Below, piece by piece: positions 24,773-33,890 of a DNA stretch of 64,000 bases (position 1 is the first letter of the stretch; the number at the start of each line of letters is the position of its first letter). Source of the DNA: RH-AL1 sp965249685 (lineage in GTDB: Bacteria; Pseudomonadota; Alphaproteobacteria; Rhizobiales; Beijerinckiaceae); the NCBI GenBank assembly GCA_965249685.1, contig CBDFMN010000003.1, forward strand, positions 2,728,001-2,792,000, written 5' to 3'. A model generated the notes under the pieces. It was not told the origin of the DNA and searched no databases. It saw only the letters and a list, made by a program, of their open reading frames with translations. The position numbers and the translations under genes are program-made.

Positions 24773-25378
24773 ATGCAAGGTGCGCCCCATCCCTCCCGCC
24801 GCCTTGGCGATCAGGTCGGCAAGGTGCCGGCGATCGTCCTCATCGGCGTCAGCGGCACCGGCAAGACCACGGTCGGCAAGCGCCTGGCGCCGAAGCTCGG
24901 GGCGACCTACCTGGAGGGCGACGACTACCATACGTCGGCCGCCATCGCGAAGATGCGGGCGGGGACGCCCCTGCGCGACGAGGACCGCTGGCCCTGGCTC
25001 GCCAAGATCGCCGCGGCGATCGCCGAGCATGCGCGGGAGGGTCGCCCCGTTGTGGTCGCCTGCTCCGCCCTGCGCCGCGTCTACCGCGACACGCTGCGCG
25101 AGGACGCGCGCCTGCCGCTGACCTTCATCCATCTGACCATCGAGGCCAGGCTGATCGAGCACCGGCTGATGGCGCGCAGCCAGCATTTCATGCCGGCGTC
25201 CCTGCTGAAGAGCCAACTCGACACGCTCGAGTCGCTGCAGCCCGACGAGGCCGGCACGACGATCGCCGAAACGGGGACGGCGTCGCAAACGGTCGCGGCC
25301 ATCCAACGCTGGCTGAAGCTGCCGCCGCATGAAAAAGGGCGGCAGCGCCGCCCCTTCCCGACCACGATCAAGCTGTGA
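24773..25378 (+). CDS. gntK: gluconokinase
   Basis: ATP-dependent kinase making 6-phosphogluconate from gluconate. The 201-aa product has the P-loop IGVSGTGKTTVGKRLA, the substrate region LEGDDYHTSAAIAKMRAGTPLRDEDRWPWL, and the ACSALRRVYRDTLR segment of the GntK family. The final 20 residues (from about HEKGRQRRP) are unusual. Their DNA contains the intrinsic terminator of the convergent dps gene, so this tail may have arisen by read-through of the original stop. The gene stands alone, divergent from ybgC. Confidence 0.93.
   Translation: MQGAPHPSRRLGDQVGKVPAIVLIGVSGTGKTTVGKRLAPKLGATYLEGDDYHTSAAIAKMRAGTPLRDEDRWPWLAKIAAAIAEHAREGRPVVVACSALRRVYRDTLREDARLPLTFIHLTIEARLIEHRLMARSQHFMPASLLKSQLDTLESLQPDEAGTTIAETGTASQTVAAIQRWLKLPPHEKGRQRRPFPTTIKL
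25332..25353 (-). terminator. intrinsic terminator of dps, lying inside the 3' end of gntK
   Basis: On the minus strand GGGCGGC-GCT-GCCGCCC forms a perfect 7-bp stem followed by TTTTT. It lies about 30 bp after the dps stop, the right distance and direction to end the dps transcript. The same bases encode part of the gluconokinase tail on the plus strand. Confidence 0.82.
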
Positions 25379-25381
25379 GGG

Positions 25382-25951
25382 TCAGCGCTTGCCCGCGCCG
25401 TCACCGTCGCGCATGTCGCCCTTCGGCTCCTGGACGTGCGCCTCGAGGAACCAAAGCTGCTTGTCGACGCCGCGCGAGACCTCCGTGAAGAGATCGGACG
25501 TGCCGGCATCGCCCGCCTCGTCCGTGTCGTCGATGTTCTGGCGCACGGCGTTGGCGTAGACGGAGAAGCGGTCGATCAGCGCCGCGAGGTGGTCGCCGAT
25601 ATTGTAGGTGTCGAGCGGATAGGGCTTCAGCGACGACGCGGCCGCGACGGAGGTGGCGGTGCCGTGAGCGGTGCCGCCGAGCTGGGTGATGCGTTCGGCC
25701 ACCTTGTCGTTGTAGTCGTCGAGCTCGTCGCGAAAGCCGTCGAGCATCAGGTGCAGGCCGATGAACTCCGGCCCCTTGAGGTTCCAGTGCGCCTGCTTGA
25801 CCGCGAGCGCGAGGTCGATGCCGTCGGCGAGCCGCTTGCCCAGCGTCTCGATCGAGACCTTCTTAGCATTCGACTTCGTGTCGTTGCGCGTCAGGTGCAT
25901 GCGCTCGTGGTCGGCGCCGGACTGGGGCATCTTCATTGCTGCATTCGCCAT
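25382..25951 (-). CDS. dps: Dps ferritin-like DNA-protection protein
   Basis: 189-aa member of the Dps family, forming dodecamers that oxidise and store iron and cover DNA under starvation or oxidative stress. The ferroxidase segment KQAHWNLKGPEFIGLHLMLDGFRDELDDYNDKVAER carries the family His/Asp/Glu residues. A 30-residue N-terminal tail with several Lys/Arg residues could contact DNA. The ATG at 25951 is preferred to the one at 25960 because AAGGA lies about 8 bases upstream. It has its own intrinsic terminator inside gntK. Confidence 0.96.
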   Translation of the reverse strand: MANAAMKMPQSGADHERMHLTRNDTKSNAKKVSIETLGKRLADGIDLALAVKQAHWNLKGPEFIGLHLMLDGFRDELDDYNDKVAERITQLGGTAHGTATSVAAASSLKPYPLDTYNIGDHLAALIDRFSVYANAVRQNIDDTDEAGDAGTSDLFTEVSRGVDKQLWFLEAHVQEPKGDMRDGDGAGKR

Positions 25952-26257
25952 GGGGTCCATCCTTGCGGGAGGTTGCGAGAGGTGAGGTCATGCCTTGCGA
26001 GACGAAAGTCATGCCTGGCGAGAGGAAGTCACACGCTGTTTGGGCACGCGTCCGGTGCGCAGAACCGCGGGCCGGAGACACGCAGCAAATCCCGTCTCCG
26101 CAGCTAGGTTCCCGACGCCCGTCGTTCGCGGAGGACGAAAATCGTCGCCCTTGACGCGGCATTTCTTAGCGCAGGTCTTGCGCTGGGGGTCGCGGCTCCA
26201 GATGTCTTGCCCCAGGGCAGGCGGATTCGGACCGGCCCATTGTGGTGGAGACGATCG
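25952..26257. other. 306-bp gap upstream of dps and the DUF2852 gene
   Basis: Divergent promoter region with no supportable gene. It includes a short tandem repeat (listed separately) directly upstream of dps. No OxyR- or Fur-type site was recognised with confidence. Confidence 0.5.
25987..26027. repeat. imperfect 20/21-bp tandem repeat upstream of dps
   Basis: Two adjacent units with the shared core GTCATGCCTxGCGAGAxGAA lie at 25987-26007 and 26008-26027, 36 bp upstream of the dps start. A partial third copy (GCGAGAGGTGAGGTCA) precedes them. Spaced two helical turns apart, they could be tandem regulator sites. Confidence 0.6.
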
Positions 26258-26734
26258 ATGGGCGGTTGGAGCGGCGCGGCGCGCCAGGGACCTTGGGTGG
26301 AAGTCGAAGGCGAGAGGCGGGGACGGCGCGGCAAGCAGCGGGGCTGGACGGCGGCGGATGTCGCCATCCTTGTGGTCGCCTTCGTCGCCCGATGGGAATT
26401 GGGCATGGCGTTCCTGGCGCTGAAGTTCTGGCACCAGGCGAGCGGCTACGAGGGCAGCACGCTGTCGTTCGCGCGGATGAAGTGGAACGGCCTGGTCGCC
26501 TTGGCGCGCGCCGCGTTCGAGGGCCGGTCGCTGCCGGTCGCGTTCTCTTTCGGTTCGAAATCCTCCGGTAATCTTGCCTTCGACACCTGGCGGCAGGGCG
26601 AGCTGGAGCGGATCGCGGTCGAGCGGCGCAAGCTGCAGGCGGCGGAAGAGGAGTTCACTCGCTATCGTGACGACCTGCTGCAGGCGCGCGACCGCGAGGC
26701 GTTCGACCGGTTCATGCAGACCCGCCAGGGGTGA
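26258..26734 (+). CDS. DUF2852 family membrane protein
   Basis: 158-aa protein. After a basic head it has WTAADVAILVVAFVARWELGMAFLALKFWHQASGYEG, the membrane segment plus motif typical of DUF2852 proteins of alphaproteobacteria, and then a charged C-terminal helix (ELERIAVERRKLQAAEEEFTRYRDDLLQARDREAFDRFM). The start at 26258 has GGTGGAG at the right distance. It ends before an intrinsic terminator. Function unknown. Confidence 0.85.
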   Translation: MGGWSGAARQGPWVEVEGERRGRRGKQRGWTAADVAILVVAFVARWELGMAFLALKFWHQASGYEGSTLSFARMKWNGLVALARAAFEGRSLPVAFSFGSKSSGNLAFDTWRQGELERIAVERRKLQAAEEEFTRYRDDLLQARDREAFDRFMQTRQG

Positions 26735-26760
26735 GGGGCGCGCGGTGCGCGATAGGCGAA

Positions 26761-26795
26761 AGGCCGGATGATCGCTCATCCGGCCTTTGTTTTGT
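26761..26795 (+). terminator. intrinsic terminator after the DUF2852 gene
   Basis: AGGCCGGATGA and TCATCCGGCCT form a perfect 11-bp stem with a TCGC loop, followed by TTGTTTTGT. On the opposite strand the stem is followed by TTTC, so it may also serve the convergent narK transcript. Confidence 0.9.
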
Positions 26796-26831
26796 AAGCG
26801 GGTCAAACCCTCTCGAGAGGGCCTGCGCCGC

Positions 26832-28181
26832 TCACGCCAGCGCGGGCATGCCGGCCGCGGCGGCGTCGCGCTGGGCGACGGCCTCGTCCAGCAGCTTCTG
26901 CTCGCTCGCCTTGTGGGCGGCGCTGAAGCGGACGACGGCGGCGCAGATCGCGCAGGCGAGCACCGTCCAGCCGATGATGAACAGCGCGCTCTGCACGTTA
27001 CCCGTGCCCTTCATGACGAAGCCCGCCGCCACCGCACCGACGTTGCCGCCCGCGCCGATGATGCCGGCGACGCCGCCGAGCGCTTGGCGGTCGATGAAGG
27101 GCACGAGGGCGTAGAGGGCGCCGCAGGCCATGTGGGTGAACAGGCCGAAGGCGAGCATCGCGACGATCGCCGCCGTGACCGAGCCCATGGTGGAGAAGGC
27201 GAGCAGGCCGACGCCCTCGCCCACCATCAGCAGCACCAGCAGGACCGTGCGACCATCGAGGCCGAAGGGCCGCGCCACCCGGTCCGAGGCCATGCCGCCC
27301 AGGGCGCGGGCGAACAAGGCGAGCAGGCCGAAGCTGCCGGCGGCGAGGCCGGCGCCGGTCAGCGTCAAGCCGAACTTGTCGACGTAGTAGCTCGCCGCGA
27401 CGCCATGGATGAAGATCTCCACGCCGAAGGAGGCGCCGTAGACCACCGCGAGCATCCACACGCGATAGTTCTTCATAGCCTGCTTGAAGACGGCCCAGCC
27501 GCCCTTCTTGCCGCAATCGACCGCGATGCCGCGGGCGCGCAGGTCGGGGATGTTGCCCTCGGGCGTGTCCTGACCGTAGGTCCAGTACAGCGCGGCGACG
27601 ATCAGCATGAGGACGCCGGGAACGATCATAGCGATGCGCCAGCCCATGGCGGCGGTGAAGCCGAGACCGAGGATCGCGGTGAGGACGTAGGGCATGACCG
27701 ACTGGGTCACCCCGCCGCCCGCGTTGCCCCATCCGCCGGCCGCCGCGTTGGCGGTGCCGACGACGTTGGGCGCGAACATCACGGAGGTCTGGTACTGCGT
27801 GATGACGAAGGAGGCGCCGATCGCGCCGATGGCGAGGCGGAAGACGAGGAAGGTCATGTAGGAGGTCGCGAAGGCGATGCCGATGACCGGGATGGCGCCG
27901 AGGATGAGCAGAGCCGTATAGGTGATGCGCGGCCCGTACTTGTCGCACAGCGGTCCGACGATCATGCGGGCCAGGATGGTGATGCCGACGGCGGCGATGT
28001 TGATGTTGGCGATCTGGTCGCCGGTCAGCTTGAACTCGCCCTTGATGACGGGCATCAGCGGCGCCACCGCGAACCAGGCGAAGAAGCAGACGAAGAAGGC
28101 CAGCCACGCCAGGTGGAAGGCCCGCATCTGCGGCGTCTTCAGGCTGAAGAGATTGATCGAGGTCGCTTTTTGGGAAGCCAT
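26832..28181 (-). CDS. narK: NarK-type nitrate/nitrite transporter (MFS)
   Basis: 449-aa major facilitator protein with about 12 membrane segments. The two nitrate-signature glycine motifs are present: AAAGGWGNAGGGVTQ near residue 140 and GIIGAGGNVGAVAAGF near residue 370. The start FSLKTPQMRAFHLAWLAFFVCFFAWFAVAPLMP is that of the assimilatory NarK/NrtP branch. Its role is import of nitrate (or nitrite exchange) across the inner membrane. The ATG at 28181 has GGAG 8-11 bases upstream. It is the second gene of an operon led by the asparagine-heptad protein, 82 bp upstream, and shares its sigma-54 promoter and ANTAR leader. No nitrate reductase gene is in the window. Confidence 0.94.
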   Translation of the reverse strand: MASQKATSINLFSLKTPQMRAFHLAWLAFFVCFFAWFAVAPLMPVIKGEFKLTGDQIANINIAAVGITILARMIVGPLCDKYGPRITYTALLILGAIPVIGIAFATSYMTFLVFRLAIGAIGASFVITQYQTSVMFAPNVVGTANAAAGGWGNAGGGVTQSVMPYVLTAILGLGFTAAMGWRIAMIVPGVLMLIVAALYWTYGQDTPEGNIPDLRARGIAVDCGKKGGWAVFKQAMKNYRVWMLAVVYGASFGVEIFIHGVAASYYVDKFGLTLTGAGLAAGSFGLLALFARALGGMASDRVARPFGLDGRTVLLVLLMVGEGVGLLAFSTMGSVTAAIVAMLAFGLFTHMACGALYALVPFIDRQALGGVAGIIGAGGNVGAVAAGFVMKGTGNVQSALFIIGWTVLACAICAAVVRFSAAHKASEQKLLDEAVAQRDAAAAGMPALA

Positions 28182-28263
28182 GCAAGGTCTCCGGAGGAGG
28201 GTCTGAGGAGGGGGATGACGATGGGATGGGCGCCGGGGCCCTGCGGCCCCGGCCGCCGCCGGC

Positions 28264-29118
28264 CTAGACGGTGACGCCGAGTTTGGCGGCAATGGCCGTC
28301 AACAGCGCGTTGTTCGACTTCATCATGTCCGCGTTCGCCTTAAGGAGGCGGCTGTTGGACTCGAGCAGGGCGTGATTGGCGGAGAGCGTGTCCGCGTTCG
28401 CCTCCACCGCCTTGGCGTTGCCCGTCAGCACGGCGAAGTTCTTGGTGAGCGCGTCCGTGTTGGCGGCGATCTTGGCGGCGTTGGTGCCGAGCACGGCCCT
28501 GTTGGCTTCCATCAGGCCATTGTTGCTGCCAAGCAGCGCGTGGTTGCTCTCGAGCATCGCGCCATTGTCGTCGAGCTTGGTGGCGTTGCTCTCAAGCCCG
28601 GCGTGATTTGAGGCGATCATCGCTGAATTGTGGTCGAGCGCCTTCTTGTTCGACACCAGCATGGTCTTGTTGGTCTCGAGCAAGGCATGGTTGCCGGACA
28701 GCGCCTCGGAATTGGCGGCGACGACGCTCTTGTTCTCCATCAGCACCGCCGAGTTGGCGGCCAACATCTCGCTGTTGGCGCCAATCTTACGCGTGTTGGC
28801 GTTGAGCATCTGCCGGTTACCCTCGACCGCGTGCGCGTTGGCCTTCACGACGGCGATGTTCTCGACAAGCACCGCGTTGTTGTCGGCCAACATGGTTTTG
28901 TTGGCCTCCAGCACCGCATGGTTGGTCCCGAGAGCTTCGGCGTTGCCGGCCAGCGCCTTGCGGTTCCCGTCCAGGGTTGCGCTGTTGCCTTTGACGATGC
29001 CGTGGTTCTCCTCCAGCAGCGCGTGATTGCTGGCGATCGCGTCGGTGTTCGACCTCAGCGCGGCACTGTTGGAGACGAGGAGGTGATAATTGGATTCGAT
29101 GGTTGCAGCTTCAGACAT
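28264..29118 (-). CDS. asparagine-heptad (N@d) repeat protein, 38 perfect repeats, novel
   Basis: 284-aa protein consisting of a 9-residue head (MSEAATIES), 38 uninterrupted seven-residue repeats and a 9-residue tail (IAAKLGVTV). Every repeat starts with Asn and has Leu, Ile, Val or Met at the fifth place, for example NHALLEE, NKTMLAD, NSEMLAA, NHALLGS. With the hydrophobic residue at heptad position a, Asn falls at d, the N@d pattern known from stalks of trimeric autotransporter adhesins, where Asn rings hold anions. There is no signal peptide, membrane segment or adhesin anchor, so it should be cytoplasmic. If helical throughout, the rod would be about 40 nm. Repeats differ widely in their other residues, so this is not a recent slippage array. 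GGAG about 7 bases upstream fixes the start. Function unknown; the nitrate operon context is described in the findings. Confidence 0.93.
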   Translation of the reverse strand: MSEAATIESNYHLLVSNSAALRSNTDAIASNHALLEENHGIVKGNSATLDGNRKALAGNAEALGTNHAVLEANKTMLADNNAVLVENIAVVKANAHAVEGNRQMLNANTRKIGANSEMLAANSAVLMENKSVVAANSEALSGNHALLETNKTMLVSNKKALDHNSAMIASNHAGLESNATKLDDNGAMLESNHALLGSNNGLMEANRAVLGTNAAKIAANTDALTKNFAVLTGNAKAVEANADTLSANHALLESNSRLLKANADMMKSNNALLTAIAAKLGVTV

Positions 29119-29135
29119 GATGCTCTCCGAGCAGG

Positions 29136-29155
29136 AAAACCCGTGGGCACGGGTT
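29136..29155 (-). terminator. leader terminator (attenuator) of the heptad protein-narK operon
   Basis: In the leader RNA AACCCG...CGGGTT forms a stem (extendable to 8 bp as a near-perfect palindrome) followed by TT(TT)CC. It lies 14 nt after the second ANTAR hairpin and 17 nt before the start codon. Its left arm (CCGTG) can also pair with CACGG in the second hairpin, giving a plausible switch. Confidence 0.68.
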
Positions 29156-29169
29156 GGAGGCACATGATT

Positions 29170-29187
29170 GCTCACGTCCGTGTGAGC
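29170..29187 (-). promoter_or_regulatory. ANTAR target hairpin 2
   Basis: GCTCAC-ACGGAC-GTGAGC: a perfect 6-bp stem with a six-base loop having A at loop position 1 and G at position 4. These are the features by which ANTAR proteins recognise leader RNAs. It is 23 nt after hairpin 1 and 14 nt before the terminator. Confidence 0.8.
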
Positions 29188-29210
29188 ATGACTGTGGTGC
29201 AGGTAAGTCT

Positions 29211-29226
29211 AGCGCGGCGTTGCGCT
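29211..29226 (-). promoter_or_regulatory. ANTAR target hairpin 1
   Basis: AGCGC-AACGCC-GCGCT: a 5-bp stem with a six-base loop again having A at position 1 and G at position 4. It starts 2-3 nt after the transcription start expected from the sigma-54 site. Two such hairpins in tandem are the usual ANTAR RNA target. Confidence 0.72.
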
Positions 29227-29237
29227 CACGGCAGCCG

Positions 29238-29254
29238 ATGCACGGCGCATGCCA
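29238..29254 (-). promoter_or_regulatory. sigma-54 (RpoN) promoter of the heptad protein-narK operon
   Basis: TGGCATGCGCCGTGCAT on the minus strand matches the -24/-12 consensus TGGCACG-N4-TTGCW, with GG and GC exactly 10 bases apart. The expected start of transcription is about 29228, giving a leader of about 110 nt that begins with ANTAR hairpin 1. RpoN control fits nitrogen regulation. Confidence 0.7.
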
Positions 29255-29425
29255 TCTCGACGCCCGGCCACGCCCGCGTCTCGTCAAAACATCGCAATAG
29301 TGGCGAAACGCGAGACGCGACAACTCCTTAGAAAGTTGCAGGCCGCTTCCTATTGCAGCCGGCTCACCGCATTGGCTCTGTCTTTGCAGCGGCGACGAGG
29401 CATCGAATTACCGCATGATTGGACC

Positions 29426-30697
29426 ATGATTTCAGCCTTCGTCGTCACCAGCCATGCCGCCGACGATCCGCTCTTGCAGGCGGATCTGGATGCCGTCGGC
29501 ATCTGTGTTCTGGGGGAGTCGAACAGCCAATCTCTTGTGCGCGAAGTGATCCGCAGTGCACCCGATGTGGTCATCTGCTACGAAAAGCATCCTGACGACG
29601 CTTTCTTCGCGAGCACGGCGATGCTGAGCACGTCGGCGCCCCGGCCTGTCGTGGTCTTCACCAGCGACCCCGACGCCGACAAGATCGAGCGGGCGATGCG
29701 CGACGGCATTCACGCCTATGTCATCAACGGCTACAGCCCCGGGCGGCTGCGCTCCATCATCCACGTGGCGCAGGCGCGGTTCCGCCGCGACCGGTCGCTG
29801 CGGCAGGAGTTGGTGGACGTCAACGCCCGGTTCGACGAACGCAAGCTGGTCGATCGCGCCAAGGGCATCCTGATGCGAGCGCGGCAGATCTCGGAGGACG
29901 AGGCCTTCCGCGCCCTGCGCACCGCCGCGATGCAGACCAAGCAGCGCCTGGGGCAGGTCGCTCAGCAGATCATTAATTCCGCTCTCTACAGCGACGCGGT
30001 CAACCGGTCGGGGCAGCTCCGCATGCTGTCGCAGCACCTCGTCAAGCTTTACGCCGCGCAGGCCGTGGACCTGCCGGGAGGTGGCGGGGCGCCGCTCGCC
30101 GCCATCGCGGACCGCGTCGACGACAATATCGCCCTGCTCCGGCGCAGCCTCTCCAAGGCGACGTTCGGGGATCTGATCGATTCCGTGGCGGATCCCTGGG
30201 AAAAGCTCAGGGCGGCCGTAAAGCCCCGTGCGACGCTCGGCCAGCTTCCAGAGATCGATGTCTTTGCCGAGCTGCTGCTGGCCAAGGCGGAGCGCCTGAC
30301 CGCCAATCTGGAGACGGCCGGCCTCGCGACGACGCTGCGGGTGATCAACGTGTCGGGCCGCCAGCGGATGTTGGCGCAGCGCATGGCCAAGCTCGCGCTG
30401 ATGGCCGCGCTGCTCGCGCCCGCCGGGGCGGCGGTTGCGCGCGGGCAGGGCGCGGAGACGATCGCCGCTTTCCAGGAAGGGTTCGACTATCTCAAGGGCT
30501 TGCCCTTGAGCACCGAGGCGATCCGCGACCTCCTCGCCGCCGCGGACGATCTCTGGCGGCAATACCAGGCGGCGCTCTCGCGGACCGCGACGCGCGAGGG
30601 GCAGGAGGCCGTCGTCGCCCTGAGCGACGATCTGGTGGCCGGGTTCGACCGGCTCACCGAACTCTATGAGCGCAGCATGCAGGTCCTGTTGGCCTGA
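29426..30697 (+). CDS. pseudo-receiver-ANTAR antiterminator fused to two PilJ/P-box-like nitrate sensor segments
   Basis: 423-aa cytoplasmic regulator. Residues 1-125 resemble the receiver-like domain of NasT, but the phosphoacceptor position reads VVICYEKH and has no Asp. Residues 135-185 form the RNA-binding ANTAR domain (RKLVDRAKGILMRARQISEDEAFRALR). The remainder has two copies of a PilJ-type sensor segment, each opening with a P-box-like sequence: AVNRSGQLRMLSQHLVKLY (191-209) and VINVSGRQRMLAQRMAKLA (306-324). Related P-boxes bind nitrate in NarX/NarQ-type sensors. Unlike NasT/NasS, sensor and effector are in one chain; unlike NasR, ANTAR is in the middle. It is divergent from the operon whose leader carries two ANTAR hairpins. 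The ATG at 29426 matches the start of NasT-like proteins. Confidence 0.88.
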   Translation: MISAFVVTSHAADDPLLQADLDAVGICVLGESNSQSLVREVIRSAPDVVICYEKHPDDAFFASTAMLSTSAPRPVVVFTSDPDADKIERAMRDGIHAYVINGYSPGRLRSIIHVAQARFRRDRSLRQELVDVNARFDERKLVDRAKGILMRARQISEDEAFRALRTAAMQTKQRLGQVAQQIINSALYSDAVNRSGQLRMLSQHLVKLYAAQAVDLPGGGGAPLAAIADRVDDNIALLRRSLSKATFGDLIDSVADPWEKLRAAVKPRATLGQLPEIDVFAELLLAKAERLTANLETAGLATTLRVINVSGRQRMLAQRMAKLALMAALLAPAGAAVARGQGAETIAAFQEGFDYLKGLPLSTEAIRDLLAAADDLWRQYQAALSRTATREGQEAVVALSDDLVAGFDRLTELYERSMQVLLA

Positions 30698-30766
30698 TCG
30701 CACCCCTGGTGCTTGCCGCCCCTGGCCATCGCCCGGCGTGTCCCGGCAGACCCTCGGCGGGCCGTC

Positions 30767-32077
30767 CTAACCCTTGGCGCCCTCGCGCACCGAGGCCGGC
30801 ACGATGCGCAGGGAGGCGAGGCGGTTGCGCACCTTGCGCAGCACCTCGAAGCGGAAGCGGTGGAAGGTGAAGACCTGCCCGGTCTCGGGAATAGCCCGCG
30901 CCTCGTGGATCACCAGGCCTGCGATCGTCGTCGCCTCCTCGTCGGGCAGGTCCCAGGCCATGACGCGGTTCAGGTCGCGGATCGGCACCGAACCTTCGAC
31001 GATCACCGAGCCGTCCGGCTGCGGCCGCACGCCCTGCACCACAAGGTCGTGCTCGTCCTTGATGTCGCCGACGATCTCCTCGATGATATCCTCGAGCGTT
31101 ACCAGGCCGCGCACGACTCCGTACTCGTCGACCACGAGCGCGAAATGCGCCTTGCGCTTGCGGAACGCCTGGAGCTGGTCCTTCAGCGTCGTCGTCTCGG
31201 GGATGAACCACGCTTCCGCCGCCACCTTGTCGACGGCGAAATGGGCGACGTCGCCGCCCGAGGCGTTGAGGGTTCGCAGCATGTCCTTGGCGTGTAGCAC
31301 GCCGACGATGTTGTCGGGCTCGCCGCGCCAGATCGGCACCCGCGAGTACGGCGAGGCGACGACCTCGCGCACCAGGTCGGTGGGCGGCAGGTCGGCGTTC
31401 AGCGTCGCCATGCTGGTGCGGTGGACCATGACGTCGGAGACGGTGAGCTCGTCGAGGTCGAGCAGGCCGCCGAACATGTCGCGGTCGGAGCGCTCGACGT
31501 TGCCCTCCCGATGCAGCAGGTCGACCGCGCTCTTCAGCTCTTCCGCGCCGGTGAGGATGGAGCGGCGCGAATCCGTGCGGCTGCCGAACAGTTTCAGCAC
31601 GCCGCGCACCAGCGCCTCCACCCCCATCAGGATGGGTCCGAAGATGGCGACGAAGATCGACAGCACGCGCGCCACGAGCAGCGAGACGCGGTCGGCGTTG
31701 TTGATCGCCACGGTCTTCGGCAGCACCTCGGCGAAGACCAGCAGCAGCACGGTCATGATGGCGGTGGCGTAAAGCGCACCACCCTCGCCGACCAGCACCA
31801 CCAGCACGCTCGTCATGAAGGCGGAGGAGCCGATGTTGACCAGCGTGTTGCCGAGCAGGGTCGTGCCGATCAGCCGCTCGCGCCGCAGCATCAGCCGGTT
31901 GACGCGCTTGGCGCGAGGGTCGCCGTTGCGCTCCAGCGCGTGCATCCGCGCGCGGGACGCCCCGGTCAGGGCCGTCTCCGAGGCGGCGAAGAAGGCGGAC
32001 AGGGCGATGCAGGCGACGATGATGACGATCGCCACCCAGAGATCGACGGGCAAGGCCGCGGCCGGTGCGCCGTGCAT
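30767..32077 (-). CDS. CNNM/CBS-domain membrane protein (CorB/HlyC-CorC family)
   Basis: 436-aa inner-membrane protein. Residues 1-190 form the CNNM (DUF21) domain with about four hydrophobic segments, including ACIALSAFFAASETALTGASRARM and LLVFAEVLPKTVAI. Two CBS domains follow (DVMVHRTSMATLNADLP..., HFALVVDEYGVVRGLVTLEDIIEEIVGDI). The C-terminal CorC/HlyC domain ends with FRFEVLRKVRNRLASLRIVP. Such proteins are linked to magnesium or cobalt transport and resistance. It begins 5 bp after aroKB, so they are probably cotranscribed. Confidence 0.93.
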   Translation of the reverse strand: MHGAPAAALPVDLWVAIVIIVACIALSAFFAASETALTGASRARMHALERNGDPRAKRVNRLMLRRERLIGTTLLGNTLVNIGSSAFMTSVLVVLVGEGGALYATAIMTVLLLVFAEVLPKTVAINNADRVSLLVARVLSIFVAIFGPILMGVEALVRGVLKLFGSRTDSRRSILTGAEELKSAVDLLHREGNVERSDRDMFGGLLDLDELTVSDVMVHRTSMATLNADLPPTDLVREVVASPYSRVPIWRGEPDNIVGVLHAKDMLRTLNASGGDVAHFAVDKVAAEAWFIPETTTLKDQLQAFRKRKAHFALVVDEYGVVRGLVTLEDIIEEIVGDIKDEHDLVVQGVRPQPDGSVIVEGSVPIRDLNRVMAWDLPDEEATTIAGLVIHEARAIPETGQVFTFHRFRFEVLRKVRNRLASLRIVPASVREGAKG

Positions 32078-32081
32078 GAGG

Positions 32082-33860
<1,779 letters not shown>

Positions 33861-33890
33861 CGGAGGTGGCTTACCACAGGCGAGCGGCGT

